NCBI RefSeq assembly: GCF_028690125.1
Contig: NZ_JAQVBV010000034.1
Coordinates: forward strand, 1 to 58,186
Length of the DNA: 58,186 nt
Direction: 5' to 3'
Source: Bacteroides sp.
GTDB taxonomy: Bacteria; Bacteroidota; Bacteroidia; Bacteroidales; Bacteroidaceae
Positions 17,550 to 25,576 of the stretch are shown here, piece after piece. Position 1 is the first letter of the stretch, and each line of letters starts with the position of its first letter. The notes below the pieces were generated by a model. It had not been told where the DNA came from, made no database searches, and was given only the letters and a program-made list of their open reading frames with translations. The position numbers and the translations under genes are program-made.

Positions 17550-17888
17550 TTACGAATAATGAACTGCACTCCTAAAGTTTTGTGTCCAACTTTTGGGGTG
17601 CAGTTCATAACGCCGTGCGTCATACACCGCCGCAATCACCACATTGAGGTTGAGCAGCAGAGGGGGCGACATACGGGTGTAGCCTTCTGCCGTGCGCTGC
17701 ACGGGTGCGGAGATGCCGCCCGATGTTTCGCGCTCTACACTGAACAGCGACACCACCATCTTGTTGGGCTTCTCTTCCACACCGTTGCCCACCACTCCCG
17801 CTTCCGCCAGTCCTTCGGGCTGACGGTGCAGGTGCGAGAGGTATTCATCCAGCCGCTCGGCGTAATAGGTCAGAATCTTGTTTATCAT
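17550..17888 (-). pseudogene. Truncated DUF4255 (Pvc16-like) protein gene
   Basis: Residues 1-93 resemble the DUF4255/Pvc16 N-terminal domain found in phage-tail-like contractile injection loci: MINKILTYYAERLDEYL, HRQPEGLAEAG, NKMVVSLFSVERET, YTRMSPPLLLNLNVVIAAVY. The frame then runs into an IS end at 17607 and its last 18 or so residues (from ELHPKSW) are encoded by IS sequence. The family normally continues past the DARRY point with a C-terminal half, so the gene is truncated. It follows an amidase gene by 13 bases on the same strand. The sheath, tube and baseplate genes expected beside an intact copy are missing. Family assignment is by motif recall. Confidence 0.65.
17560..17607. mobile_element. 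Collapsed IS3-family element: two abutting terminal inverted repeats
   Basis: TGAACTGCACTCCTAAAGTT (17560-17579) and the reverse complement of TGAACTGCACCCCAAAAGTT (17588-17607) form an 18/20 inverted repeat with only 8 bases between. The sequence resembles terminal repeats of IS3-family (IS150-like) elements, whose ends begin TG and contain ACCCCAAAAGTT. No transposase remains. A 3-bp TAA flanks both sides (17557-17559 and 17608-17610), compatible with a short target duplication. It marks the left edge of the GC-richer island. Confidence 0.65.
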
Positions 17889-17901
17889 CCTTGTTTCAGT
17901 C

Positions 17902-18483
17902 TTATTGGTTCAGGTACGCAAGTACTCCTTCCACGGTGATGTCCGTCACGCACTGCTTGCCTGCCTCTGACAGCAGGAAGTCCACATCCTGCTTGTTGTC
18001 TTGGAAGAAGTTCTCCACCAGCACAGCGGGACAGTTGGTATGCTTACAGATGTAGAGGCTGCTCGTCCAGTAGTTGTGGTCGGCGGCTTCGGTACGTACC
18101 TTCACTTTCTTCGTGGCTGCCACATCGGCAAGGGCGGTTGCCAACCGCTTGCTGCCCGCCGAGGCTGTGGGGTCTACGAAGACGCTCCACCCGCCGGCGT
18201 TCATCCATGCCGAGCCGTTGCCGGCGGCATTGCAGTGGATGGAGACAAGTATCGCCTGCTTGCCGCTTTCGGCATAGGCGGCATTGGCGCGGCGCACGCG
18301 CTCTTCGAGGGAGATGTCGGTGTCTTCCGTCACAATCCGCAAAGAGTCGATGCCGGCGCTTTGCAGGCGGGCTACTACGCTGTCGGCTATCTCACGGGTA
18401 TATGCCCATTCCAGCAGACGCCCGTCGGGCGAGCGTTTGCCGGGTGTGTTGTTGCCATGACCATTGTCTATAAGTACTTTCAT
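17902..18483 (-). CDS. N-acetylmuramoyl-L-alanine amidase (Amidase_3)
   Basis: This 193-residue protein is a minimal amidase_3 catalytic domain. It begins LIDNGHGNNTPGKRSPDG, with the first zinc His in the DNGHG motif, has a second motif ILVSIHCNAAGNGS (zinc His) and the catalytic Glu region in CPAVLVENFFQDN. It hydrolyses the bond between muramic acid and L-Ala in peptidoglycan. There is no signal peptide, which is usual for phage or tail-associated lysins rather than exported cell-wall hydrolases. It is 13 bases from the truncated DUF4255 gene. Together they suggest the remnant of a phage-tail-like module. Base composition is GC-rich compared with the flanks. Confidence 0.88.
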   Translation of the reverse strand: MKVLIDNGHGNNTPGKRSPDGRLLEWAYTREIADSVVARLQSAGIDSLRIVTEDTDISLEERVRRANAAYAESGKQAILVSIHCNAAGNGSAWMNAGGWSVFVDPTASAGSKRLATALADVAATKKVKVRTEAADHNYWTSSLYICKHTNCPAVLVENFFQDNKQDVDFLLSEAGKQCVTDITVEGVLAYLNQ

Positions 18484-18517
18484 AAGGCTGATTGTTTTTA
18501 AGATTAATTTCCTTGCT

Positions 18518-18682
18518 CTATCGGTTCACCGTGAACTTGCTCAAGCGGATGTTGGGGCGGGAGTACTTGTCGCCCTCGCCATAGTCTACATTCAATGACA
18601 GGTTGGTGCCGGTGTATGCAGCGTCAGTGCCTTCAGCGACCATTGCTCTCGCAGCCAATAAGGAAAATACATTTCGTTTCAT
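18518..18682 (-). CDS. Small protein of unknown function (54 residues), possible gene remnant
   Basis: A 54-residue frame runs from the ATG at 18682 to TAG at 18518. It opens with a short signal-like stretch (MKRNVFSLLAARAMVAEG) and ends LSLNVDYGEGDKYSRPNIR followed by LSKFTVNR. The second half looks like the tail of a larger beta-rich protein joined to a start, which would fit an internal deletion. It lies 34 bases before the amidase on the same strand. No family is recognised. It may be a decayed gene rather than a functional small protein. Confidence 0.4.
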   Translation of the reverse strand: MKRNVFSLLAARAMVAEGTDAAYTGTNLSLNVDYGEGDKYSRPNIRLSKFTVNR

Positions 18683-18741
18683 AACTATTTATTATTTCGT
18701 TTTTTAGTCTTGTATCTATTTGACAATTTTAGTTACTGTGA

Positions 18742-18764
18742 GCGGCAGATTGCAAATCCGCCGC
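18742..18764. repeat. REP-like palindrome after the fimbrillin genes
   Basis: GCGGCAGATT (18742-18751) and AATCCGCCGC (18755-18764) form a 10-bp stem with one mismatch and a 3-base GCA loop. It is GC-rich in an AT-rich spacer and lies just past the fimbrillin-like gene. It could act as a transcription terminator or be a dispersed REP-type sequence. Confidence 0.5.
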
Positions 18765-18781
18765 AACGGACTGCATTATCC

Positions 18782-20503
18782 TTAATATCCCAAATCAGTT
18801 GTTCCAAGAGGCTCCCCATTGAACGTAGCACCCTGCCAAACTTCTAAAGGAAGATATTGTGGATCCGTATTCTTCGTTTTGCCGACTTTACGGATTTCAG
18901 TACCAGTAAGACTTCCATTACTATTCTTTGCTTTGAAATCACTAAAATACACAGCCGGGTCTGTCTTTGTACTTTCTATCACAATGGGGCTCTTGATAGT
19001 CTGTGTTCCATTTGTCCTATAAGAAAAGCCTATACCAGCACCACACATTTTAAAACCCATATAATCTTCAACATAAGCTGTAATTGGCGAATTGACAATT
19101 TTTATGCTGTTTATACTGCAGTTGGCAGCACTAAATCCAAAACCAATGGTAGCCGCCATTGGTCCACTGGTGGCAATTATAATGGAATTTTTAATAAGAA
19201 TATCATTTATATTAGCATGTGCTCCATCATGCCCCATGCCTATAGCTGCGCCTCCGCCAGAATCCCCATAGCCTCCGGTCACATCAAGTGTGACATTTTC
19301 TATTGTTATGTCTTTGCATCCTTTTTCTTTTTCGGAATCACAGCCTATTCCGGGTTGTGTAGATGTACCTGCATGAATGGTCAATTTGCTGTCCGCAGCA
19401 TTTTCTGTTGATCCCTTTATAGTTACGCTGGCATCGGGGCCGACGAGAATACCCGCTCCATTGCCCTTGAAATTGTTATTTGTACCGATTACTGTAATCA
19501 CAGGGCTTCCTTGGGTTACTGCAATGGCGTTCGTTACACCATCAGAGACAGTGCGACTTGCATCCTTCAAGAAGACAGATACATCGCCCGTAATGGATAC
19601 GGTACCCGTATAGGTGCCACTCATCAAGATATAACCACTGCTATATGTACCACCTTCAGCAGGAACCTTGGTTACAACGGCATTTGCAGCATAGCTTTGT
19701 CCATTCACTGAAGCATCGGTGACGGTCTTTTCAATCTTATACGTTGATCCGTCTTGGACTATAGCAAAAGTAAAATTAGCACCCTTCGTCCATGAGCCAT
19801 AGAAGTAGGCATTGCCTTTGTCGTCGGCAGTGGCGGAGATTGCGGTGGCGGCAGTGGTGATTCCATCGTTGGCGGTGAATGCCTCTGAGGTGAGAGTTAC
19901 CTTATTAGTAGCGGTAGCTGCTACACGCAGGCGGCTGTACGTTCTCGTCGCGGGGAAAGCGATGCTTAACTTACCCTCTTTTGTGAGCGAAGTATAAGGC
20001 ATTTGATTCTCGGCAGTGAGGTATTCGTCCGTTCCGGCTGCTTTGTCGGTCTTCAATGCTAACTCTTTTGAGGCGGTGTTCCACTCATAGCAGGGCGCAT
20101 AATAGGCGGTGGTCTTTATACCTGCCTCGTAGGTGGAGGTAGTGAGGGATATAGCTTTATCGGCTGTCCAAGAAGTGCCATTATAGGTCAGCTTGTAGCA
20201 CTCGGTGCTTACAGCCTTGCCTGTGCAGGCTTTTGTTACATCATCAAAGCCGGGATAAACTTCTACTTTGAGCAGAATCTCATCACTGTTTGCCCAAGCG
20301 GTTTTGCCTGCATCGAACGTTCCGACGGCACGGGTAGCGACATTCTCGGTAAATGCGGGGAAGGCACCTACCTCTATTGGGGTGCCGTTGAGCGTGGCGT
20401 TGCCGCCGTTGTCTGCCAATTCATCGTCGGCAGAGCAAGCTGTCAGTGTGCAGAGTAGCAGGGTCACTAACAACGATTGTATCTTGAAACTATACTTTTT
20501 CAT
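18782..20503 (-). CDS. Fimbrillin-like lipoprotein with C-terminal beta-helix
   Basis: This 573-residue lipoprotein has its lipidated Cys at residue 23 (TLTACSADD). The first half fits the Bacteroidales fimbrillin (Mfa-like) pattern: PAFTENVATRAVGTFDAGKT, followed by DEILLKVEVYPG and the LAYTSLTKEGKLSIAFPATR-like strand with SRLRV. The C-terminal 270 or so residues are different: repetitive short strands such as ASVTIKGSTENAADSKLTI, CKDITIENVTLDVTGGYGDS and INDILIKNSIIIATSGP look like a right-handed parallel beta-helix. A fimbrillin-like domain fused to a beta-helix could be a surface adhesin or tip protein. It is last in the run of island genes that starts at the kinase gene. Confidence 0.7.
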   Translation of the reverse strand: MKKYSFKIQSLLVTLLLCTLTACSADDELADNGGNATLNGTPIEVGAFPAFTENVATRAVGTFDAGKTAWANSDEILLKVEVYPGFDDVTKACTGKAVSTECYKLTYNGTSWTADKAISLTTSTYEAGIKTTAYYAPCYEWNTASKELALKTDKAAGTDEYLTAENQMPYTSLTKEGKLSIAFPATRTYSRLRVAATATNKVTLTSEAFTANDGITTAATAISATADDKGNAYFYGSWTKGANFTFAIVQDGSTYKIEKTVTDASVNGQSYAANAVVTKVPAEGGTYSSGYILMSGTYTGTVSITGDVSVFLKDASRTVSDGVTNAIAVTQGSPVITVIGTNNNFKGNGAGILVGPDASVTIKGSTENAADSKLTIHAGTSTQPGIGCDSEKEKGCKDITIENVTLDVTGGYGDSGGGAAIGMGHDGAHANINDILIKNSIIIATSGPMAATIGFGFSAANCSINSIKIVNSPITAYVEDYMGFKMCGAGIGFSYRTNGTQTIKSPIVIESTKTDPAVYFSDFKAKNSNGSLTGTEIRKVGKTKNTDPQYLPLEVWQGATFNGEPLGTTDLGY

Positions 20504-20524
20504 TTTTCTGTTCTTTCTATCTGA

Positions 20525-21721
20525 TTATTTAATTTCGGTTTCGCCGTCTTCTGTGCCCCAGCCGGGAAGCGGAGTGGTACTGCCCGAAGGAGTGGTTACC
20601 TCTACGCCCGAAAGGGTAAGTTTATCGTTCAACGTCAGATTGAAGGTATAAACATAGCCGCTCACAAAGTTTTGCTTTTTGGTAATCTTTTTCAACTCAG
20701 AAGCATCCATGCTGAAAGAGGTGTAGGTGTTTCCGTCTTGGGTGGTGATGTCGAACGTCAGATGCTTGTCTGCCAAAGCGTGTTCGGCATCTTGGGGAAG
20801 TACGAGCATATAGCCGTAGTATTTGCCTTCGGCTGCTATGTTGGCATCTGTCAAATTGAGCGTAACGGACGAGGTATAGCCTGTTTTATCCGTAGGTTCA
20901 AGGATGCTGACCCGTGTATTTTCGTCTGTCACTGTACCCATAAGACACTTCCATTGTTTTTCATTGGGGAAGATTTTGCTGCCATTCGTTTCGCGCATCA
21001 CGATGGACGTTACGGTTGCTGCCTCCGGACGCTGGTTGGTCAGTGCTATGCGGATAGTAGCCGGTATGTGCTTGAAGTATAGGTCCGAAGATGTCAGTTG
21101 TTGGTCAGTTTCTCCCTTAAGTGTGCCTGTCCCTGTCATATACATATAGTCTTTCAGGTGTTTGGCATCGCCCGATGCAGCTTGGGTAAAATCAGTAGGC
21201 ATAGCCAAATTTTTATAAAAAGAGTTCGGAATATCAGGATCAGGAGCGTTTAAAATAGGAGTAATGCAATAAATCGCATTACCAGCGGAATGTTTACTTG
21301 CATCTAAATAATATCTGGAAGTAAGTGTAGCTTTGTCCGGTTGGCCGGTCAGTTCAATTTTTAAGGAACTGTATGGAATACTAAAATTCTTATCCGGTTC
21401 TGTACTCCATGATGCACCGATTGTTCCATCCTTAGTAATGACCATAGAATAAATATCATAAAGTTCATCGCCTGCTTGATTATTGCCTGCAACATCCCAA
21501 TGAAAAGACAGACCGCCTGTGTGGGTATTGTTATCCTCCCAATGCGCCCCACGCGTCATTGATTGTTCGTTTTCGCCATTGTAGGCGGTCATCACCAGCT
21601 TCTTTCCAGCCGGCTGTGTGGTGGCTGCATCATCCTCATTGCTGCAAGCAGCCAGCGAAAGCAACATCAGTGCAGCCAACGATGCCGCACCGATATGTTT
21701 GATTTTAAGTTGTTTCATCAT
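20525..21721 (-). CDS. Fimbrillin-like lipoprotein
   Basis: This 398-residue lipoprotein starts at 21721 (double Met) and has Cys26 in the lipobox LSLAACSN. Family signs are the QSMTRGAHWEDNN segment after the signal, SFHWDVAGNNQAGDELYD, an LYFKHIPATIRIALTNQ strand typical of Mfa-like fimbrillins, and the C-terminal TFNLTLNDKLTLSGVEVTT. In fimbrillins a protease removes an N-terminal strand and subunits polymerise; whether this happens here is not known. It begins 20 bases after the stop of the small Gly-rich peptide gene and is followed 21 bases later by a second fimbrillin-like gene, so all three probably share a transcript. Confidence 0.75.
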   Translation of the reverse strand: MMKQLKIKHIGAASLAALMLLSLAACSNEDDAATTQPAGKKLVMTAYNGENEQSMTRGAHWEDNNTHTGGLSFHWDVAGNNQAGDELYDIYSMVITKDGTIGASWSTEPDKNFSIPYSSLKIELTGQPDKATLTSRYYLDASKHSAGNAIYCITPILNAPDPDIPNSFYKNLAMPTDFTQAASGDAKHLKDYMYMTGTGTLKGETDQQLTSSDLYFKHIPATIRIALTNQRPEAATVTSIVMRETNGSKIFPNEKQWKCLMGTVTDENTRVSILEPTDKTGYTSSVTLNLTDANIAAEGKYYGYMLVLPQDAEHALADKHLTFDITTQDGNTYTSFSMDASELKKITKKQNFVSGYVYTFNLTLNDKLTLSGVEVTTPSGSTTPLPGWGTEDGETEIK

Positions 21722-21741
21722 CTTATTATTCTCTTTCTGTT

Positions 21742-21951
21742 TTATGCCATTTTTGAATTGTCCGTCCAAGGGAACTCTCGGGTAGAATTCATGGGAGATG
21801 CGTCTCCGAATGTTCCGCCGTATTCTCCGCTACCTCCATATCCTTGAAGTACGGCATCTTCCACTTCCATCTCTATCACTTCGATAGCAGGCTTTACATA
21901 CGTTTCTTTACTGGTTTCCAGACTCTGTTCTGTACTTTTTAATTCATTCAT
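21742..21951 (-). CDS. Candidate RiPP precursor peptide, Gly-rich C-terminus
   Basis: This 69-residue peptide has a charged N-terminal part with Tyr18-Val-Lys-Pro21-Ala-Ile23-Glu-Val-Ile, followed by acidic residues, and then a distinct C-terminal part from Gly37: GYGGSGEYGGTFGD, and SPMNSTREFPWTDN. The YxxPxI/L element matches the leader motif of lasso-peptide precursors, which PqqD-like proteins bind; the paeninodin leader reads similarly (YSKPSLEV). It is 38 bases downstream of an ABC exporter gene, behind PqqD, kinase, protease and nucleotidyltransferase genes. The natural reading is leader plus exported core, cleaved near residue 36. The core and its modifications are inferred. An alternative is a small structural protein of the fimbrillin system. 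Confidence 0.6.
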   Translation of the reverse strand: MNELKSTEQSLETSKETYVKPAIEVIEMEVEDAVLQGYGGSGEYGGTFGDASPMNSTREFPWTDNSKMA

Positions 21952-21989
21952 AATTTTACTTTTTAAAAATGTTATTATTCAATTGATTG

Positions 21990-23627
21990 TTAGTATGCTT
22001 TCTTTAGTTCCACCGTTTCATCCGCCCACGGCATCACCTCGCGGCTGTGGGTGATAACAAGTACCGTTTTGCCGGTGGCCGCTGCTTTCAACCGTTGCAT
22101 CAGCAGTTGCTGCGTCTGCGCGTCGAGTGCCGAGGTAGGCTCGTCCAGCAGCAGGATGCCGCCGCTTCGTAATAGCCCGCGGGCAATGGCGATGCGTTGC
22201 GCCTGCCCTTCGCTCAGCCCCGCGCCCCCTTCTCCGCAAAGAGTGTCCAAACCGTCGGGTAAGCTGAACACAAATTCCGCTACGGCGGTCCGGAGGGCTT
22301 CTTGCAGTGCTGCTTCCGTGGCGCACGGGTTGCCCAGCAGCAGGTTATCGCGGATGGTGCCGCTCATCAGTGTGTTGCCTTGCGGCACATACACCAAGTT
22401 ACAACGGGTAAGCGGCGATACCGCTTTCTCTTTCTCCTTATTGTAGAGGGTGATGCTTCCTTTATCGGGCTGCAACAGGGCAAGCGCCAACCGTATCAGG
22501 GTGCTCTTGCCCGCTCCCGTTTCGCCGGCGATGGCGGTCAGGCTGCCGGGCGTGAAGTGGTGGCTGAAATTCTTGATGACTTGCCGTGTGCCATCGGGAT
22601 AGGCGAAGCTCACGTTCTCCATCTTGATTCCGATGCTTCCGTTGAGCCGCTGCGGCGTGCCCTGCTGCTCTTGGGGCAGGTGGTCAAGTTCTGCCAGCCG
22701 TTCCACCGAGGTGAGCGTATGCACCAAGGCGGGTATCTGCCGGCTCAGCTCCACCACGGGACGCTGCACCTGCGCTACCAGTTGCAGGAAGGCGGTCATC
22801 ATGCCGAAGGTCACCGCTCCGCTCTGCAAGCCGAAGACGCCCCACAGGAAAGCGGTGGCATAGCCTGCGGCAAACCCACCTTGCACGGCGGTGCGCGAGA
22901 AGAGGGAGAAGTCCGTGCGCTGCATCACTTGGCGCATCAGGGTGGTTTGCAAGGCGGCAAGCGTGCCGGTGGATTGCTCCGTGTGCTCCAAGGTGCTGAT
23001 CAGGGTGCGGTGTTGCAGGTGCTCCTGCACGTGTGCCTGCACCCGACTGTCGGTGGTGCGTATCGCCTTGGTCAGGCTTCGCATCCGCTTCATATAGAGT
23101 TTGCTCATCAAGAGAGCTGCGGGCATGATGGCGAGCAGCGTCCATGCCAGCCGTGCTTCGAGCATCAGCAGGAAGCAGAAGGCGGCAATGAGTTGAATCA
23201 GGGTGACGAGGGTGAATGGCACGGCGCTGCACAGGGTATCGGTCACTACACGCACATCCTCTTCCAGCCGGTTGAGCACGTCGCCCGTATGCAAGCGTTC
23301 GCGTCCCGTCCATTGGCTCTCCATCAGTCGGGAGAAGAGGCGGTGGCGCAGGGCGTTCCCCATGCGCACGCTGTTCTTGGTGTCGATGCGGGAGGCAGCT
23401 GCCGAAACAGCCAGTTGCAGTGCCATGCAGGCGAGCATCCCTATGATATAAGGGGTAAAGCTCTGCGCAGTGTTTCCGGTGGCGATGTCTATCAAGCGTT
23501 TGGTGAACCACACAAAGGCAAGCGAGGCGCATACGCACAGTACTCCTGCCGCTCCGCTGAGCGAAACGGAAAGACGGAAGCCCTGTGAGGTGTTCCAAAG
23601 CCATTGTATGCAGTCTCTTGTCTTCAT
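21990..23627 (-). CDS. ABC exporter (fused membrane and ATPase domains)
   Basis: This 545-residue half-transporter has a six-helix membrane domain (about residues 20-310) and an ATPase domain. Walker A is GETGAGKST (residues 368-376), the Q-loop is in LVYVPQGN, the signature is LSEGQAQR, Walker B is ILLLDEP with the D-loop SALD, and the H-loop His is in VLVITHSRE. All catalytic elements are intact. There is no N-terminal C39 protease domain, so leader removal would need another enzyme; the S26-like protease upstream is a candidate. Its start ATG overlaps the stop of the nucleotidyltransferase gene by 4 bases. It most likely exports the peptide encoded just downstream. Confidence 0.9.
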   Translation of the reverse strand: MKTRDCIQWLWNTSQGFRLSVSLSGAAGVLCVCASLAFVWFTKRLIDIATGNTAQSFTPYIIGMLACMALQLAVSAAASRIDTKNSVRMGNALRHRLFSRLMESQWTGRERLHTGDVLNRLEEDVRVVTDTLCSAVPFTLVTLIQLIAAFCFLLMLEARLAWTLLAIMPAALLMSKLYMKRMRSLTKAIRTTDSRVQAHVQEHLQHRTLISTLEHTEQSTGTLAALQTTLMRQVMQRTDFSLFSRTAVQGGFAAGYATAFLWGVFGLQSGAVTFGMMTAFLQLVAQVQRPVVELSRQIPALVHTLTSVERLAELDHLPQEQQGTPQRLNGSIGIKMENVSFAYPDGTRQVIKNFSHHFTPGSLTAIAGETGAGKSTLIRLALALLQPDKGSITLYNKEKEKAVSPLTRCNLVYVPQGNTLMSGTIRDNLLLGNPCATEAALQEALRTAVAEFVFSLPDGLDTLCGEGGAGLSEGQAQRIAIARGLLRSGGILLLDEPTSALDAQTQQLLMQRLKAAATGKTVLVITHSREVMPWADETVELKKAY

Positions 23628-24820
23628 TGTTCTATGTTTATTCTTTTGTCTTTATTCTCTGTTTTCTTTTCTGTTTCCGAATAGTGGAAACCCATACCTG
23701 TTAGGGCTTGTATCAGCCCTTTAATACCTTGCACAAGGAAGCGCGCGTAATACTCCGCTGCCCTTAGGGGCGACACGGAGGCTATCCCAATGATTCGGCT
23801 GCTGATGTATCGCAGCGAGTGGAGCTTTCCGGTAATGATGCCGTCCGGTCTTCCGCTTTGCGCGGTGTTGTACTTGCCGAAGTTGCCCTCGGACAGGATG
23901 CGTGCCAGTACCTTATCCGCCTGTGGGCGTAGGCTCGCGTCGAAGAACGGAAATTCCGCTTCGGGCAGTCCCAGCTCCTTCACGGTGATGCAGCCGAAGA
24001 TGCGCCACGCCCTCCACAACCCGAAGGATGTGAGGCGTTCTTTCAGTTCGGCAAGGTCTGATTTTTCGTAAAAACGATGCAGCACCATGACCCAGTCGCA
24101 AAGTTGCCGCAACCCGATACCGCCCGCGATGAAGTGGTGCCACAGGTGGTTGAAGATGTACACGGCATTGACGCAGACGGAGGGCACTTGTATCTCTTTT
24201 CCTTCTATGTGCACGATGTCCGTTTGGTCCTCTTGCAGATGGTCCGTGCTCCAACGCTGAAAACGCGCGTCCTGCCACGGATTGGAGAGCTTTTCGGCGA
24301 TGCGGTGCAGCTCCACCGTGACACCGCCGAAGGTGGTATGGAAATGCTTCTCGCTTTCTGTATAGGGTGTTTCTTCTCCGTTCCGCTTCCTCAGCAGCCG
24401 GCACGCGCGGGGGTAGTTCTCCTTACCGATATAGAGGTCGATGTCTCCGCACATCCGTAGCATGGGGTGTGGATAGAGCGTGGCGACGCCCTGCCCTTTG
24501 AGCAGTACGGGATGAATGCCCTCGGCTTGGAGCAAGCCAACCACCTCGACCAGCCTGTTATTGAGCAGCGCGTGGCGGCGGGCGATGGCAGCCACCTGTC
24601 CGGTAAGCTTCCTTAGCGTGTCCGTTGCGGGTTGCAGCTCCGCCGGCAGACGGAAAATGGCATCGGCTACCAGTCCCGACACCGTCTGTTGTTCGGCAAG
24701 TGTTAGGAGGACGTTCCAATCGGTATCTTGATTGAACAGCCGCTCGTTGTCTGCCGCTTCATTCCAAAGCCCGGCACGCAGCAGGGTGAAGAAAGCCTCC
24801 GTAGGGTCTGCTTGTGTCAT
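23624..24820 (-). CDS. Nucleotidyltransferase family protein (NTP_transf_5)
   Basis: This 398-residue protein carries the NTP_transf_5 (PF14907-type) core: LLKGQG at residues 107-112, YPHPMLR, then GDIDLYIG with Asp126 and Asp128 as metal ligands, followed by HFHTTFGGVTVELH. These are the conserved positions of the family. Homologues accompany HPr-kinase-like proteins in paeninodin-type lasso-peptide clusters, where a peptide is phosphorylated and may be further modified. Here it stands between PqqD and the exporter, 9 bases from the former and overlapping the latter. The expected role is transfer of a nucleotide or related group to the peptide; no substrate is proven. Confidence 0.82.
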   Translation of the reverse strand: MTQADPTEAFFTLLRAGLWNEAADNERLFNQDTDWNVLLTLAEQQTVSGLVADAIFRLPAELQPATDTLRKLTGQVAAIARRHALLNNRLVEVVGLLQAEGIHPVLLKGQGVATLYPHPMLRMCGDIDLYIGKENYPRACRLLRKRNGEETPYTESEKHFHTTFGGVTVELHRIAEKLSNPWQDARFQRWSTDHLQEDQTDIVHIEGKEIQVPSVCVNAVYIFNHLWHHFIAGGIGLRQLCDWVMVLHRFYEKSDLAELKERLTSFGLWRAWRIFGCITVKELGLPEAEFPFFDASLRPQADKVLARILSEGNFGKYNTAQSGRPDGIITGKLHSLRYISSRIIGIASVSPLRAAEYYARFLVQGIKGLIQALTGMGFHYSETEKKTENKDKRINIEQ

Positions 24821-24829
24821 ATCCTCTCC

Positions 24830-25096
24830 TTATTCTATGATTCGGGCATCCGCCCAATTCTGCAAAATTTCTTGCGCATCGGCACGCGCCGTTGCCTCGT
24901 CCACCTCATAGTGCTCGGTGAGCAGGCTGGCGAGGGTGTCGGTGTCAAAGTCTTTGTTCTCCACTTGCTGCCACAGGTAGGCGGCAGATGCGTTCATGCC
25001 AATCATTTGGTTGAAGTCCACTTGTCCCAGTCCTTCGCCGGTCACGATGTATTCCGTGCCGATTCTTCTTAATTTAAATCCTTCTATAATTTTCAT
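24830..25096 (-). CDS. PqqD-like peptide chaperone (RiPP recognition element)
   Basis: This 88-residue protein matches the PqqD fold: strands FKLRRIGTEYIVTGE and GLGQVDFNQMIGMN, then the helix ASAAYLWQQVENKDF, TLASLLTEHYEVDEATARAD and a final amphipathic helix QEILQNWADARIIE. PqqD-like domains bind leader peptides of ribosomally made, modified peptides and deliver them to enzymes; in lasso clusters the stand-alone B1 protein has this role. It is 15 bases after the protease gene and 9 before the nucleotidyltransferase, so it belongs to the same operon. The candidate client is the YxxPxI leader of the 69-residue peptide at 21.9 kb. Confidence 0.87.
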   Translation of the reverse strand: MKIIEGFKLRRIGTEYIVTGEGLGQVDFNQMIGMNASAAYLWQQVENKDFDTDTLASLLTEHYEVDEATARADAQEILQNWADARIIE

Positions 25097-25111
25097 TGTT
25101 ATCTGTTTTTA

Positions 25112-25576
25112 TTAGCTCCTCATAACTCCTTTAACCCTTTCTATTCTTCTATACCCTGCCAGCAACCAACGACGCATGGGGCGTAATCTGCGCCATAATG
25201 CCGCCTTGCAGCGTTCACCTCGGCTGTCGGTGTCAATAGGGCATCCGTTCCGGATAATCCTTACCGCTTTGGCAAGTACCCGGCAGGGGGTGCATTGTTC
25301 CGTGCCGCTCAGGTTGCCGTCACCCATCAGGGTGATACGGTCGCCGTCGAGGGCGATGATGCGGTGGAGTACATAGTGCCTTTCCGCAATCTCTGCCAGC
25401 ACGATGTCACCCGTTTGCAGACGGTCCGCCTTTTGCAGTACGACACTGTCCCGTCCGCTCACGATGAAGGGCAACATACTGTTTCCCTTGCCACGGAGGG
25501 TGACGGAAAGCCCCTCTTGTACCATTCGCCCTACTTCGGGCAGCAAGGTTTCGTTGGGTACGGTCACTCGCTGCAT
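25112..25576 (-). CDS. S24/S26-family serine protease (signal-peptidase-like)
   Basis: This 154-residue protein starts at the ATG at 25576. It has the S26 motif GKGNSMLPF with the nucleophile Ser33, and His71 in HYVLHRI followed by GDGN. A Ser/His arrangement of this type is seen in signal peptidases of the archaeal/ER and SipW kind. There is no obvious N-terminal membrane anchor; a C-terminal Arg-rich helix may associate with the membrane. It overlaps the end of the kinase gene by 13 bases, showing translational coupling. In this operon it is the best candidate for the leader peptidase, because the exporter has no C39 domain and no B2-type protease is present. Confidence 0.8.
   Translation of the reverse strand: MQRVTVPNETLLPEVGRMVQEGLSVTLRGKGNSMLPFIVSGRDSVVLQKADRLQTGDIVLAEIAERHYVLHRIIALDGDRITLMGDGNLSGTEQCTPCRVLAKAVRIIRNGCPIDTDSRGERCKAALWRRLRPMRRWLLAGYRRIERVKGVMRS

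Noticed and set aside
22302..23588. A 428-codon open frame on the plus strand opposite the ABC exporter
   Set aside because: It is antisense to a gene with every ABC motif intact, shows no domain, and GC-rich sequence often gives long antisense frames.
22684..23604. A 306-codon frame on the minus strand within the exporter gene
   Set aside because: It is in a shifted phase of the same coding sequence and has Arg/Ala/His-rich composition typical of an out-of-frame translation.
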